Shown here piece by piece: positions 25,286 through 39,500 of a DNA stretch of 64,000 bases. Source of the stretch: Auanema rhodensis (taxonomy: Eukaryota; Nematoda; Chromadorea; Rhabditida; Rhabditidae); assembly GCA_964057225.1 (NCBI GenBank), contig OZ059896.1, positions 19,960,501 through 20,024,500 on the forward strand, read 5' to 3'. Both the position numbers and the translations under genes were made by a program. Under the pieces are notes generated by a model. That model had not been told where the DNA came from. It did no database searches and saw only the letters and a list, made by a program, of their open reading frames with translations. Positions within the stretch are counted from its first letter, which is position 1. The number at the start of each line of letters is the position of its first letter.

Positions 25286-25987
25286 GGGTGAAAATCGAGG
25301 ATATAAGTGTGAACTTATATCAGTTGATATCTCGGTGCATTTTTAAGCTAGCGCAAATCTGATAACACAGATCGACGCAGCTTAAAAATGCGCATCGAAT
25401 GCACTATACTACATTGAGAAACCCTTGATACAAAAATTAGTTATGATCGTTTGAAAAATGATGCATTAGTGTATGTTGAGTTTCCATGTACACTCAACAT
25501 TGCTTCCAAAAACATTTTGACAAAAATTTTTTCGAAAAATTTCAAGATAATTTAGCAAAAAGTAGATGTTTTTAGATTCCATTTTTCAAGGCAAAGACGA
25601 TGGACAATGTTATTCAACGAAAAAATTAATTCTTCAGGGTGAAAATCGAGGATATAAGTGTGAACTTATATCAGTTGATATCTCGGTGCATTTTTAAGCT
25701 AGCGCAAATCTGATAACACAGATCGACGCAGCTTAAAAATCCGCATCGAATGCACTATACTACATTGAGAAACCCTTGATACAAAAATTAGTTATGATCG
25801 TTTGAAAAATGATGCATTAGTGTATGTTGAGTTTCCATGTACACTCAACATTGCTTCCAAAAACATTTTGACAAAAATTTTTTCGAAAAATTTCAAGATA
25901 ATTTAGCAAAAAGTAGATGTTTTTAGATTCCATTTTTCAAGGCAAAGACGATGGACAATGTTATTCAACGAAAAAATTAATTCTTCA
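25286..25987. repeat. Adjacent twin monomers M73-M74
   Basis: Both carry the two markers AAACCCTTGAT (near 25421 and 25772) and CAAGATAATT (near 25543 and 25894), which I see nowhere else in the window. By eye they differ only at GCGCATCGAATG against CCGCATCGAATG. This is a single-monomer tandem duplication confined to these two units. Confidence 0.8.
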
Positions 25988-27742
25988 GGGTGAAAATCGA
26001 GGATATAAGTGTGAACTTATATCAGTTGATATCTCGGTGCATTTTTAAGCTAGCGCAAATCTGATAACACAGATCGACGCAGCTTAAAAATCCGCATCGA
26101 ATGCACTATACTACATTGAGAAACGCTTAATACAAAAATTAGTTATGATCGTTTGAAAAATGATGCATTAGTGTATGTTGAGTTTCCATGTACACTCAAC
26201 ATTGCTTCCAAAAACATTTTGACAAAAATTTTTTCGAAAAATTTCAAAATAATTTAGCAAAAAGTAGATGTTTTTAGATTCCTTTATTCAAGGCAAAGAC
26301 GATGGACAATGTTATTCAACGAAAAAATTAATTCTTCAGGGTGAAAATCGAGGATATAAGTGTGAACTTATATCAGTTGATATCTCGGTGCATTTTTAAG
26401 CTAGCGCAAATCTGATAACACAGATCGACGCAGCTTAAAAATCCGCATCGAATGCACTATACTACATTGAGAAACGCTTAATACAAAAATTAGTTATGAT
26501 CGTTTGAAAAATGATGCATTAGTGTATGTTGAGTTTCCATGTACACTCAACATTGCTTCCAAAAACATTTTGACAAAAATTTTTTCGAAAAATTTCAAAT
26601 AAATTTAGCAAAAAGTAGATGTTTTTAGATTCCTTTATTCAAGGCAAAGACGATGGACAATGTTATTCAACGAAAAAATTAATTCTTCAGGGTGAAAATC
26701 GAGGATATAAGTGTAAACTTATATCAGTTGATATCTCGGTGCATTTTTAAGCTAGCGCAAATCTGATAACACAGATCGACGCAGCTTAAAAATCCGCATC
26801 GAATGCACTATACTACATTGAGAAACGCTTGATACAAAAATTAGTTATGATCGTTTGAAAAATGATGCATTAGTGTATGTTGAGTTTCCATGTACACTCA
26901 ACATTGCTTCCAAAAACATTTTGACAAAAATTTTTTCGAAAAATTTCAAAATAATTTAGCAAAAAGTAGATGTTTTTAGATTCCATTTTTCAAGGCAAAG
27001 ACGATGGACAGTGGTATTCAACGAAAAAATTAATTCTTCAGGGTGAAAATCGAGGATATAAGTGTGAACTTATATCAGTTGATATCTCGGTGCATTTTTA
27101 AGCTAGCGCAAATCTGATAACACAGATCGACGCAGCTTAAAAATCCGCATCGAATGCACTATACTACATTGAGAAACGCTTAATACAAAAATTAGTTATG
27201 ATCGTTTGAAAAATGATGCATTAGTGTATGTTGAGTTTCCATGTACACTCAACATTGCTTCCAAAAACATTTTGACAAAAATTTTTTCGAAAAATTTCAA
27301 AATAATTTAGCAAAAAGTAGATGTTTTTAGATTCCTTTATTCAAGGCAAAGACGATGGACAATGTTATTCAACGAAAAAATTAATTCTTCAGGGTGAAAA
27401 TCGAGGATATAAGTGTGAACTTATATCAGTTGATATCTCGGTGCATTTTTAAGCTAGCGCAAATCTGATAACACAGATCGACGCAGCTTAAAAATCCGCA
27501 TCGAATGCACTATACTACATTGAGAAACGCTTAATACAAAAATTAGTTATGATCGTTTGAAAAATGATGCATTAGTGTATGTTGAGTTTCCATGTACACT
27601 CAACATTGCTTCCAAAAACATTTTGACAAAAATTTTTTCGAAAAATTTCAAATAAATTTAGCAAAAAGTAGATGTTTTTAGATTCCTTTATTCAAGGCAA
27701 AGACGATGGACAATGTTATTCAACGAAAAAATTAATTCTTCA

Positions 27743-28094
27743 GGGTGAAAATCGAGGATATAAGTGTAAACTTATATCAGTTGATATCTCGGTGCATTTT
27801 TAAGCTATGCGCAAATCTGATAACACAGATCGACGCAGCTTAAAAATCCGCATCGAATGCACTATACTACATTGAGAAACGCTTGATACAAAAATTAGTT
27901 ATGATCGTTTGAAAAATGATGCATTAGTGTATGTTGAGTTTCCATGTACACTCAACATTGCTTCCAAAAACATTTTGACAAAAATTTTTTCGAAAAATTT
28001 CAAAATAATTTAGCAAAAAGTAGATGTTTTTAGATTCCATTTTTCAAGGCAAAGACGATGGACAGTGGTATTCAACGAAAAAATTAATTCTTCA
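27743..28094. repeat. 352-bp monomer M80 with 1-bp insertion
   Basis: The conserved GCTAGC between the arms of the compound dyad reads GCTATGC because of an extra T at 27808. The change lengthens the unit to 352 bp and destroys the GCTAGC palindrome. The same insertion occurs at 28862 in M83 and nowhere else that I found. Confidence 0.85.
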
Positions 28095-28796
28095 GGGTGA
28101 AAATCGAGGATATAAGTGTGAACTTATATCAGTTGATATCTCGGTGCATTTTTAAGCTAGCGCAAATCTGATAACACAGATCGACGCAGCTTAAAAATCC
28201 GCATCGAATGCACTATACTACATTGAGAAACGCTTAATACAAAAATTAGTTATGATCGTTTGAAAAATGATGCATTAGTGTATGTTGAGTTTCCATGTAC
28301 ACTCAACATTGCTTCCAAAAACATTTTGACAAAAATTTTTTCGAAAAATTTCAAAATAATTTAGCAAAAAGTAGATGTTTTTAGATTCCTTTATTCAAGG
28401 CAAAGACGATGGACAATGTTATTCAACGAAAAAATTAATTCTTCAGGGTGAAAATCGAGGATATAAGTGTGAACTTATATCAGTTGATATCTCGGTGCAT
28501 TTTTAAGCTAGCGCAAATCTGATAACACAGATCGACGCAGCTTAAAAATCCGCATCGAATGCACTATACTACATTGAGAAACGCTTAATACAAAAATTAG
28601 TTATGATCGTTTGAAAAATGATGCATTAGTGTATGTTGAGTTTCCATGTACACTCAACATTGCTTCCAAAAACATTTTGACAAAAATTTTTTCGAAAAAT
28701 TTCAAATAAATTTAGCAAAAAGTAGATGTTTTTAGATTCCTTTATTCAAGGCAAAGACGATGGACAATGTTATTCAACGAAAAAATTAATTCTTCA

Positions 28797-29148
28797 GGGT
28801 GAAAATCGAGGATATAAGTGTAAACTTATATCAGTTGATATCTCGGTGCATTTTTAAGCTATGCGCAAATCTGATAACACAGATCGACGCAGCTTAAAAA
28901 TCCGCATCGAATGCACTATACTACATTGAGAAACGCTTGATACAAAAATTAGTTATGATCGTTTGAAAAATGATGCATTAGTGTATGTTGAGTTTCCATG
29001 TACACTCAACATTGCTTCCAAAAACATTTTGACAAAAATTTTTTCGAAAAATTTCAAAATAATTTAGCAAAAAGTAGATGTTTTTAGATTCCATTTTTCA
29101 AGGCAAAGACGATGGACAGTGGTATTCAACGAAAAAATTAATTCTTCA
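28797..29148. repeat. 352-bp monomer M83, second copy of the insertion
   Basis: It carries the same extra T (28862) as M80, exactly one trimer (1054 bp) downstream. The corresponding monomers of trimer copy 1 (26690-27040) and copy 4 (29851-30201) lack it. A single mutation followed by duplication of that trimer explains the pattern. Confidence 0.85.
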
Positions 29149-30552
29149 GGGTGAAAATCGAGGATATAAGTGTGAACTTATATCAGTTGATATCTCGGTG
29201 CATTTTTAAGCTAGCGCAAATCTGATAACACAGATCGACGCAGCTTAAAAATCCGCATCGAATGCACTATACTACATTGAGAAACGCTTAATACAAAAAT
29301 TAGTTATGATCGTTTGAAAAATGATGCATTAGTGTATGTTGAGTTTCCATGTACACTCAACATTGCTTCCAAAAACATTTTGACAAAAATTTTTTCGAAA
29401 AATTTCAAAATAATTTAGCAAAAAGTAGATGTTTTTAGATTCCTTTATTCAAGGCAAAGACGATGGACAATGTTATTCAACGAAAAAATTAATTCTTCAG
29501 GGTGAAAATCGAGGATATAAGTGTGAACTTATATCAGTTGATATCTCGGTGCATTTTTAAGCTAGCGCAAATCTGATAACACAGATCGACGCAGCTTAAA
29601 AATCCGCATCGAATGCACTATACTACATTGAGAAACGCTTAATACAAAAATTAGTTATGATCGTTTGAAAAATGATGCATTAGTGTATGTTGAGTTTCCA
29701 TGTACACTCAACATTGCTTCCAAAAACATTTTGACAAAAATTTTTTCGAAAAATTTCAAATAAATTTAGCAAAAAGTAGATGTTTTTAGATTCCTTTATT
29801 CAAGGCAAAGACGATGGACAATGTTATTCAACGAAAAAATTAATTCTTCAGGGTGAAAATCGAGGATATAAGTGTAAACTTATATCAGTTGATATCTCGG
29901 TGCATTTTTAAGCTAGCGCAAATCTGATAACACAGATCGACGCAGCTTAAAAATCCGCATCGAATGCACTATACTACATTGAGAAACGCTTGATACAAAA
30001 ATTAGTTATGATCGTTTGAAAAATGATGCATTAGTGTATGTTGAGTTTCCATGTACACTCAACATTGCTTCCAAAAACATTTTGACAAAAATTTTTTCGA
30101 AAAATTTCAAAATAATTTAGCAAAAAGTAGATGTTTTTAGATTCCATTTTTCAAGGCAAAGACGATGGACAGTGGTATTCAACGAAAAAATTAATTCTTC
30201 AGGGTGAAAATCGAGGATATAAGTGTGAACTTATATCAGTTGATATCTCGGTGCATTTTTAAGCTAGCGCAAATCTGATAACACAGATCGACGCAGCTTA
30301 AAAATCCGCATCGAATGCACTATACTACATTGAGAAACGCTTAATACAAAAATTAGTTATGATCGTTTGAAAAATGATGCATTAGTGTATGTTGAGTTTC
30401 CATGTACACTCAACATTGCTTCCAAAAACATTTTGACAAAAATTTTTTCGAAAAATTTCAAAATAATTTAGCAAAAAGTAGATGTTTTTAGATTCCATTT
30501 TTCAAGGCAAAGACGATGGACAGTGGTATTCAACGAAAAAATTAATTCTTCA

Positions 30553-33500
30553 GGGTGAAAATCGAGGATATAAGTGTGAACTTATATCAGTTGATATCTC
30601 GGTGCATTTTTAAGCTAGCGCAAATCTGATAACACAGATCGACGCAGCTTAAAAATCCGCATCGAATGCACTATACTACATTGAGAAACGCTTAATACAA
30701 AAATTAGTTATGATCGTTTGAAAAATGATGCATTAGTGTATGTTGAGTTTCCATGTACACTCAACATTGCTTCCAAAAACATTTTGACAAAAATTTTTTC
30801 GAAAAATTTCAAAATAATTTAGCAAAAAGTAGATGTTTTTAGATTCCTTTATTCAAGGCAAAGACGATGGACAAAGTTATTCAACGAAAAAATTAATTCT
30901 TCAGGGTGAAAATCGAGGATATAAGTGTGAACTTATATCAGTTGATATCTCGGTGCATTTTTAAGCTAGCGCAAATCTGATAACACAGATCGACGCAGCT
31001 TAAAAATCCGCATCGAATGCACTATACTACATTGAGAAACGCTTAATACAAAAATTAGTTATGATCGTTTGAAAAATGATGCATTAGTGTATGTTGAGTT
31101 TCCATGTACACTCAACATTGCTTCCAAAAACATTTTGACAAAAATTTTTTCGAAAAATTTCAAAATAATTTAGTAAAAAGTAGATGTTTTTAGATTCCTT
31201 TATTCAAGGCAAAGACGATGGACAATGTTATTCAACAAAAAAATTAATTCTTCAGGGTGAAAATCGAGGATATAAGTGTGAACTTATATCAGTTGATATC
31301 TCGGTGCATTTTTAAGCTAGCGCAAATCTGATAACACAGATCGACGCAGCTTAAAAATCCGCATTGAATACACTATACTACATTGAGAAACGCTTGATAC
31401 AAAATTTAGTTATGATCGTTTGAAAAATGATGCATTAGTGTATGTTGAGTTTCCATGTACACTCAACATTGCTTCCAAAAACATTTTGACAAAAATTTTT
31501 TCGAAAAATTTCAAAATAATTTAGCAAAAAGTAGATGTTTTTAGATTCCATTTTTCAAGGCAAAGACGATGGACAATGTTATTCAACGGAAAAATTATTT
31601 CTTCAGGGTGAAAATCGAGGATATAAGTGTGAACTTATATCAGTTGATATCTCGGTGCATTTTTAAGCTAGCGCAAATCTGATAACACAGATCGACGCAG
31701 CTTAAAAATCCGCATCGAATGCACTATACTACATTGAGAAACGCTTAATACAAAAATTAGTTATGATCGTTTGAAAAATGATGCATTAGTGTATGTTGAG
31801 TTTCCATGTACACTCAACATTGCTTCCAAAAACATTTTGACAAAAATTTTTTCGAAAAATTTCAAAATAATTTAGCAAAAAGTAGATGTTTTTAGATTCC
31901 ATTTTTCAAGGCAAACACGATGGACAATGTTATTCAACGGAAAAATTATTTCTTCAGGGTGAAAATCGAGGATATAAGTGTGAACTTATATCAGTTGATA
32001 TCTCGGTGCATTTTTAAGCTAGCGCAAATCTGATAACACAGATCGACGCAGCTTAAAAATCCGCATCGAATGCACTATACTACATTGAGAAACGCTTAAT
32101 ACAAAAATTAGTTATGATCGTTTGAAAAATGATGCATTAGTGTATGTTGAGTTTCCATGTACACTCAACATTGCTTCCAAAAACATTTTGACAAAAATTT
32201 TTTCGAAAAATTTCAAAATAATTTAGCAAAAAGTAGATGTTTTTAGATTCCATTTTTCAAGGCAAAGACGATGGACAGTGGTATTCAACGAAAAAATTAA
32301 TTCTTCAGGGTGAAAATCGAGGATATAAGTGTGAACTTATATCAGTTGATATCTCGGTGCATTTTTAAGCTAGCGCAAATCTGATAACACAGATCGACGC
32401 AGCTTAAAAATCCGCATCGAATGCACTATACTACATTGAGAAACGCTTGATACAAAAATTAGTTATGATCGTTTGAAAAATGATGCATTAGTGTATGTTG
32501 AGTTTCCATGTACACTCAACATTGCTTCCAAAAACATTTTGACAAAAATTTTTTCGAAAAATTTCAAAATAATTTAGCAAAAAGTAGATGTTTTTAGATT
32601 CCATTTTTCAAGGCAAAGACGATGGACAGTGGTATTCAACGAAAAAATTAATTCTTCAGGGTGAAAATCGAGGATATAAGTGTGAACTTATATCAGTTGA
32701 TATCTCGGTGCATTTTTAAGCTAGCGCAAATCTGATAACACAGATCGACGCAGCTTAAAAATCCGCATCGAATGCACTATACTACATTGAGAAACGCTTA
32801 ATACAAAAATTAGTTATGATCGTTTGAAAAATGATGCATTAGTGTATGTTGAGTTTCCATGTACACTCAACATTGCTTCCAAAAACATTTTGACAAAAAT
32901 TTTTTCGAAAAATTTCAAAATAATTTAGCAAAAAGTAGATGTTTTTAGATTCCTTTATTCAAGGCAAAGACGATGGACAATGTTATTCAACGAAAAAATT
33001 AATTCTTCAGGGTGAAAATCGAGGATATAAGTGTGAACTTATATCAGTTGATATCTCGGTGCATTTTTAAGCTAGCGCAAATCTGATAACACAGATCGAC
33101 GCAGCTTAAAAATCCGCATCGAATGCACTATACTACATTGAGAAACGCTTAATACAAAAATTAGTTATGATCGTTTGAAAAATGATGCATTAGTGTATGT
33201 TGAGTTTCCATGTACACTCAACATTGCTTCCAAAAACATTTTGACAAAAATTTTTTCGAAAAATTTCAAAATAATTTAGCAAAAAGTAGATGTTTTTAGA
33301 TTCCTTTATTCAAGGCAAAGACGATGGACAATGTTATTCAACAAAAAAATTAATTCTTCAGGGTGAAAATCGAGGATATAAGTGTGAACTTATATCAGTT
33401 GATATCTCGGTGCATTTTTAAGCTAGCGCAAATCTGATAACACAGATCGACGCAGCTTAAAAATCCGCATCGAATGCACTATACTACATTGAGAAACGCT

Positions 33501-36500
33501 TAATACAAAAATTAGTTATGATCGTTTGAAAAATGATGCATTAGTGTATGTTGAGTTTCCATGTACACTCAACATTGCTTCCAAAAACATTTTGACAAAA
33601 ATTTTTTCGAAAAATTTCAAAATAATTTAGCAAAAAGTAGATGTTTTTAGATTCCTTTATTCAAGGCAAAGACGATGGACAATGTTATTCAACAAAAAAA
33701 TTAATTCTTCAGGGTGAAAATCGAGGATATAAGTGTGAACTTATATCAGTTGATATCTCGGTGCATTTTTAAGCTAGCGCAAATCTGATAACACAGATCG
33801 ACGCAGCTTAAAAATCCGCATCGAATGCACTATACTACATTGAGAAACGCTTGATACAAAAATTAGTTAAGATCGTTTGAAAAATGATGCATTAGTGTAT
33901 GTTGAGTTTCCATGTACACTCAACATTGCTTCCAAAAACATTTTGACAAAAATTTTTTCGAAAAATTTCAAAATAATTTAGCAAAAAGTAGATGTTTTTA
34001 GATTCCATTTTTCAAGGCAAACACGATGGACAATGTTATTCAACGGAAAAATTATTTCTTCAGGGTGAAAATCGAGGATATAAGTGTGAACTTATATCAG
34101 TTGATATCTCGGTGCATTTTTAAGCTAGCGCAAATCTGATAACACAGATCGACGCAGCTTAAAAATCCGCATCGAATGCACTATACTACATTGAGAAACG
34201 CTTGATACAAAAATTAGTTAAGATCGTTTGAAAAATGATGCATTAGTGTATGTTGAGTTTCCATGTACACTCAACATTGCTTCCAAAAACATTTTGACAA
34301 AAATTTTTTCGAAAAATTTCAAAATAATTTAGCAAAAAGTAGATGTTTTTAGATTCCATTTTTCAAGGCAAACACGATGGACAATGTTATTCAACGGAAA
34401 AATTATTTCTTCAGGGTGAAAATCGAGGATATAAGTGTGAACTTATATCAGTTGATATCTCGGTGCATTTTTAAGCTAGCGCAAATCTGATAACACAGAT
34501 CGACGCAGCTTAAAAATCCGCATCGAATGCACTATACTACATTGAGAAACGCTTAATACAAAAATTAGTTATGATCGTTTGAAAAATGATGCATTAGTGT
34601 ATGTTGAGTTTCCATGTACACTCAACATTGCTTCCAAAAACATTTTGACAAAAATTTTTTCGAAAAATTTCAAAATAATTTAGCAAAAAGTAGATGTTTT
34701 TAGATTCCATTTTTCAAGGCAAAGACGATGGACAATGTTATTCAACGGAAAAATTATTTCTTCAGGGTGAAAATCGAGGATATAAGTGTGAACTTATATC
34801 AGTTGATATCTCGGTGCATTTGTAAGCTAGCGCAAATCTGATAACACAGATCGAAGCAGCTTAAAAATCCGCATCGAATGCACTATACTACATTGAGAAA
34901 CGCTTCATACAAAAATTAGTTATGATCGTTTGAAAAATGATGCATTAGTGTATGTTGAGTTTCCATGTACACTCAACATTGCTTCCAAAAACATTTTGAC
35001 AAAAATTTTTTCGAAAAATTTCGAAATAATTTAGCAAAAAGTAGATGTTTTTAAATTCCTTTATTCAAGGCAAAGACGATGGACAATGTTATTCAACGGA
35101 AAAATTATTTCTTCAGGGTGAAAATCGAGGATATAAGTGTGAACTTATATCAGTTGATATCTCGGTGCATTTTTAAGCTAGCGCAAATCTGATAACACAG
35201 ATCGACGCAGCTTAAAAATCCGCATCGAATGCACTATACTACATTGAGAAACGCTTAATACAAAAATTAGTTATGATCGTTTGAAAAATGATGCATTAGT
35301 GTATGTTGAGTTTCCATGTACACTCAACATTGCTTCCAAAAACATTTTGACAAAAATTTTTTCGAAAAATTTCAAAATAATTTAGCAAAAAGTAGATGTT
35401 TTTAGATTCCATTTTTCAAGGCAAAGACGATGGACAATGTTATTCAACGGAAAAATTATTTCTTCAGGGTGAAAATCGAGGATATAAGTGTGAACTTATA
35501 TCAGTTGATATCTCGGTGCATTTGTAAGCTAGCGCAAATCTGATAACACAGATCGAAGCAGCTTAAAAATCCGCATCGAATGCACTATACTACATTGAGA
35601 AACGCTTCATACAAAAATTAGTTATGATCGTTTGAAAAATGATGCATTAGTGTATGTTGAGTTTCCATGTACACTCAACATTGCTTCCAAAAACATTTTG
35701 ACAAAAATTTTTTCGAAAAATTTCGAAATAATTTAGCAAAAAGTAGATGTTTTTAAATTCCTTTATTCAAGGCAAAGACGATGGACAATGTTATTCAACG
35801 AAAAAATTAATTCTTCAGGGTGAAAATCGAGGATATAAGTGTGAACTTATATCAGTTGATATCTCGGTGCATTTTTAAGCTAGCGCAAATCTGATAACAC
35901 AGATCGACGCAGCTTAAAAATCCGCATCGAATGCACTATACTACATTGAAAAACGCTTAATACAAAAATTAGTTATGATCGTTTGAAAAATGATGCATTA
36001 GTGTATGTTGAGTTTCCATGTACACTCAACATTGCTTCCAAAAACATTTTGACAAAAATTTTTTCGAAAAATTTCGAAATAATTTAGCAAAAAGTAGATG
36101 TTTTTAAATTCCTTTATTCAAGGCAAAGACGATGGACAATGTTATTCAACGAAAAAATTAATTCTTCAGGGTGAAAATCGAGGATATAAGTGTGAACTTA
36201 TATCAGTTGATATCTCGGTGCATTTTTAAGCTAGCGCAAATCTGATAACACAGATCGACGCAGCTTAAAAATCCGCATTGAATGCACTATACTACATTGA
36301 GAAACGCTTAATACAAAAATTAGTTATGATCGTTTGAAAAATGATGCATTAGTGTATGTTGAGTTTCCATGTACACTCAACATTGCTTCCAAAAACATTT
36401 TGACAAAAATTTTTTCGAAAAATTTCAAAATAATTTAGCAAAAAGTAGATGTTTTTAGATTCCATTTTTCAAGGCAAAGACGATGGACAGTGTTATTCAA

Positions 36501-36519
36501 CGAAAAAATTAATTCTTCA
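30553..36519. repeat. Large HOR copy 1 segment (M88-M104, 17 monomers)
   Basis: Distinct monomers in order include GACAAAG (M88), GTAAAAAGTAG with CAACAAAAAAATT (M89), GCATTGAATACAC (M90), GCAAACACG (M91), two GACAGTGG monomers (M92-M93), the TTAAGATCG pair (M97-M98), then alternating plain and TGTAAG/GAAGC/CTTCAT monomers (M99-M102). The same order returns at 39328-44943 with 16 monomers. M97 (33712-34062) and M98 (34063-34413) appear identical, and only one has a counterpart in copy 2, so one is an extra single-unit duplication. Confidence 0.85.
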
Positions 36520-39500
36520 GGGTGAAAATCGAGGATATAAGTGTGAACTTATATCAGTTGATATCTCGGTGCATTTTTAAGCTAGCGCAAATCTGATAAC
36601 ACAGATCGACGCAGCTTAAAAATCCGCATCGAATGCACTATACTACATTGAGAAACGCTTAATACAAAAATTAGTTATGATCGTTTGAAAAATGATGCAT
36701 TAGTGTATGTTGAGTTTCCATGTACACTCAACATTGCTTCCAAAAACATTTTGACAAAAATTTTTTCGAAAAATTTCAAAATAATTTAGCAAAAAGTAGA
36801 TGTTTTTAGATTCCTTTATTCAAGGCAAAGACGATGGACAAAGTTATTCAACGAAAAAATTAATTCTTCAGGGTGAAAATCGAGGATATAAGTGTGAACT
36901 TATATCAGTTGATATCTCGGTGCATTTTTAAGCTAGCGCAAATCTGATAACACAGATCGACGCAGCTTAAAAATCCGCATCGAATGCACTATACTACATT
37001 GAGAAACGCTTAATACAAAAATTAGTTATGATCGTTTGAAAAATGATGCATTAGTGTATGTTGAGTTTCCATGTACACTCAACATTGCTTCCAAAAACAT
37101 TTTGACAAAAATTTTTTCGAAAAATTTCAAAATAATTTAGTAAAAAGTAGATGTTTTTAGATTCCTTTATTCAAGGCAAAGACGATGGACAATGTTATTC
37201 AACAAAAAAATTAATTCTTCAGGGTGAAAATCGAGGATATAAGTGTGAACTTATATCAGTTGATATCTCGGTGCATTTTTAAGCTAGCGCAAATCTGATA
37301 ACACAGATCGACGCAGCTTAAAAATCCGCATTGAATGCACTATACTACATTGAGAAACGCTTAATACAAAAATTAGTTATGATCGTTTGAAAAATGATGC
37401 ATTAGTGTATGTTGAGTTTCCATGTACACTCAACATTGCTTCCAAAAACATTTTGACAAAAATTTTTTCGAAAAATTTCAAAATAATTTAGTAAAAAGTA
37501 GATGTTTTTAGATTCCTTTATTCAAGGCAAAGACGATGGACAATGTTATTCAACAAAAAAATTAATTCTTCAGGGTGAAAATCGAGGATATAAGTGTGAA
37601 CTTATATCAGTTGATATCTCGGTGCATTTTTAAGCTAGCGCAAATCTGATAACACAGATCGAAGCAGCTTAAAAATCCGCATCGAATGCACTATACTACA
37701 TTGAGAAACGCTTCATACAAAAATTAGTTATGATCGTTTGAAAAATGATGCATTAGTGTATGTTGAGTTTCCATGTACACTCAACATTGCTTCCAAAAAC
37801 ATTTTGACAAAAATTTTTTCGAAAAATTTCGAGATAATTTAGCAAAAAGTAGATGTTTTTAAATTCCTTTATTCAAGGCAAAGACGATGGACAATGTTAT
37901 TCAACGGAAAAATTATTTCTTCAGGGTGAAAATCGAGGATATAAGTGTGAACTTATATCAGTTGATATCTCGGTGCATTTTTAAGCTAGCGCAAATCTGA
38001 TAACACAGATCGACGCAGCTTAAAAATCCGCATCGAATGCACTATACTACATTGAGAAACGCTTAATACAAAAATTAGTTATGATCGTTTGAAAAATGAT
38101 GCATTAGTGTATGTTGAGTTTCCATGTACACTCAACATTGCTTCCAAAAACATTTTGACAAAAATTTTTTCGAAAAATTTCAAAATAATTTAGCAAAAAG
38201 TAGATGTTTTTAGATTCCATTTTTCAAGGCAAAGACGATGGACAATGTTATTCAACGGAAAAATTATTTCTTCAGGGTGAAAATCGAGGATATAAGTGTG
38301 AACTTATATCAGTTGATATCTCGGTGCATTTGTAAGCTAGCGCAAATCTGATAACACAGATCGAAGCAGCTTAAAAATCCGCATCGAATGCACTATACTA
38401 CATTGAGAAACGCTTCATACAAAAATTAGTTATGATCGTTTGAAAAATGATGCATTAGTGTATGTTGAGTTTCCATGTACACTCAACATTGCTTCCAAAA
38501 ACATTTTGACAAAAATTTTTTCGAAAAATTTCGAAATAATTTAGCAAAAAGTAGATGTTTTTAAATTCCTTTATTCAAGGCAAAGACGATGGACAATGTT
38601 ATTCAACGAAAAAATTAATTCTTCAGGGTGAAAATCGAGGATATAAGTGTGAACTTATATCAGTTGATATCTCGGTGCATTTTTAAGCTAGCGCAAATCT
38701 GATAACACAGATCGACGCAGCTTAAAAATCCGCATCGAATGCACTATACTACATTGAAAAACGCTTAATACAAAAATTAGTTATGATCGTTTGAAAAATG
38801 ATGCATTAGTGTATGTTGAGTTTCCATGTACACTCAACATTGCTTCCAAAAACATTTTGACAAAAATTTTTTCGAAAAATTTCGAAATAATTTAGCAAAA
38901 AGTAGATGTTTTTAAATTCCTTTATTCAAGGCAAAGACGATGGACAATGTTATTCAACGAAAAAATTAATTCTTCAGGGTGAAAATCGAGGATATAAGTG
39001 TGAACTTATATCAGTTGATATCTCGGTGCATTTTTAAGCTAGCGCAAATCTGATAACACAGATCGACGCAGCTTAAAAATCCGCATTGAATGCACTATAC
39101 TACATTGAGAAACGCTTAATACAAAAATTAGTTATGATCGTTTGAAAAATGATGCATTAGTGTATGTTGAGTTTCCATGTACACTCAACATTGCTTCCAA
39201 AAACATTTTGACAAAAATTTTTTCGAAAAATTTCAAAATAATTTAGCAAAAAGTAGATGTTTTTAGATTCCATTTTTCAAGGCAAAGACGATGGACAGTG
39301 GTATTCAACGAAAAAATTAATTCTTCAGGGTGAAAATCGAGGATATAAGTGTGAACTTATATCAGTTGATATCTCGGTGCATTTTTAAGCTAGCGCAAAT
39401 CTGATAACACAGATCGACGCAGCTTAAAAATCCGCATCGAATGCACTATACTACATTGAGAAACGCTTAATACAAAAATTAGTTATGATCGTTTGAAAAA

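Larger units (their letters stand above)
25988..30201. repeat. Trimer HOR, four tandem copies (1053-1054 bp each)
   Basis: Copies are 25988-27040, 27041-28094, 28095-29148 and 29149-30201. Each has three monomers in order: CTTAAT with CCTTTATTC; the same plus CAAATAAATTTAG; and GTAAAC with CTTGAT, CCATTTTTC and GACAGTGGTATT. CAAATAAATTTAG occurs at about 26596, 27649, 28703 and 29757. Copies 2 and 3 are 1 bp longer owing to a T inserted in GCTAGC of the third monomer. The trimers are otherwise identical by eye, so this is a recent amplification. Confidence 0.9.
24935..30552. repeat. Block D: 3-mer higher-order repeat region (M72-M87)
   Basis: One ordinary monomer is followed by a near-identical pair (M73-M74), four copies of a trimer (25988-30201) and one trailing monomer with GACAGTGGTATT. 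Block markers are AAACCCTTGAT with CAAGATAATT, CAAATAAATTTAG, and GACAGTGGTATT. The last of these carries over into block E. Confidence 0.85.

Noticed and set aside
27743-29148. Domain boundary or foreign insertion at the register shift
   Set aside because: The shift is a single inserted T in each of two monomers; the flanking satellite is continuous.
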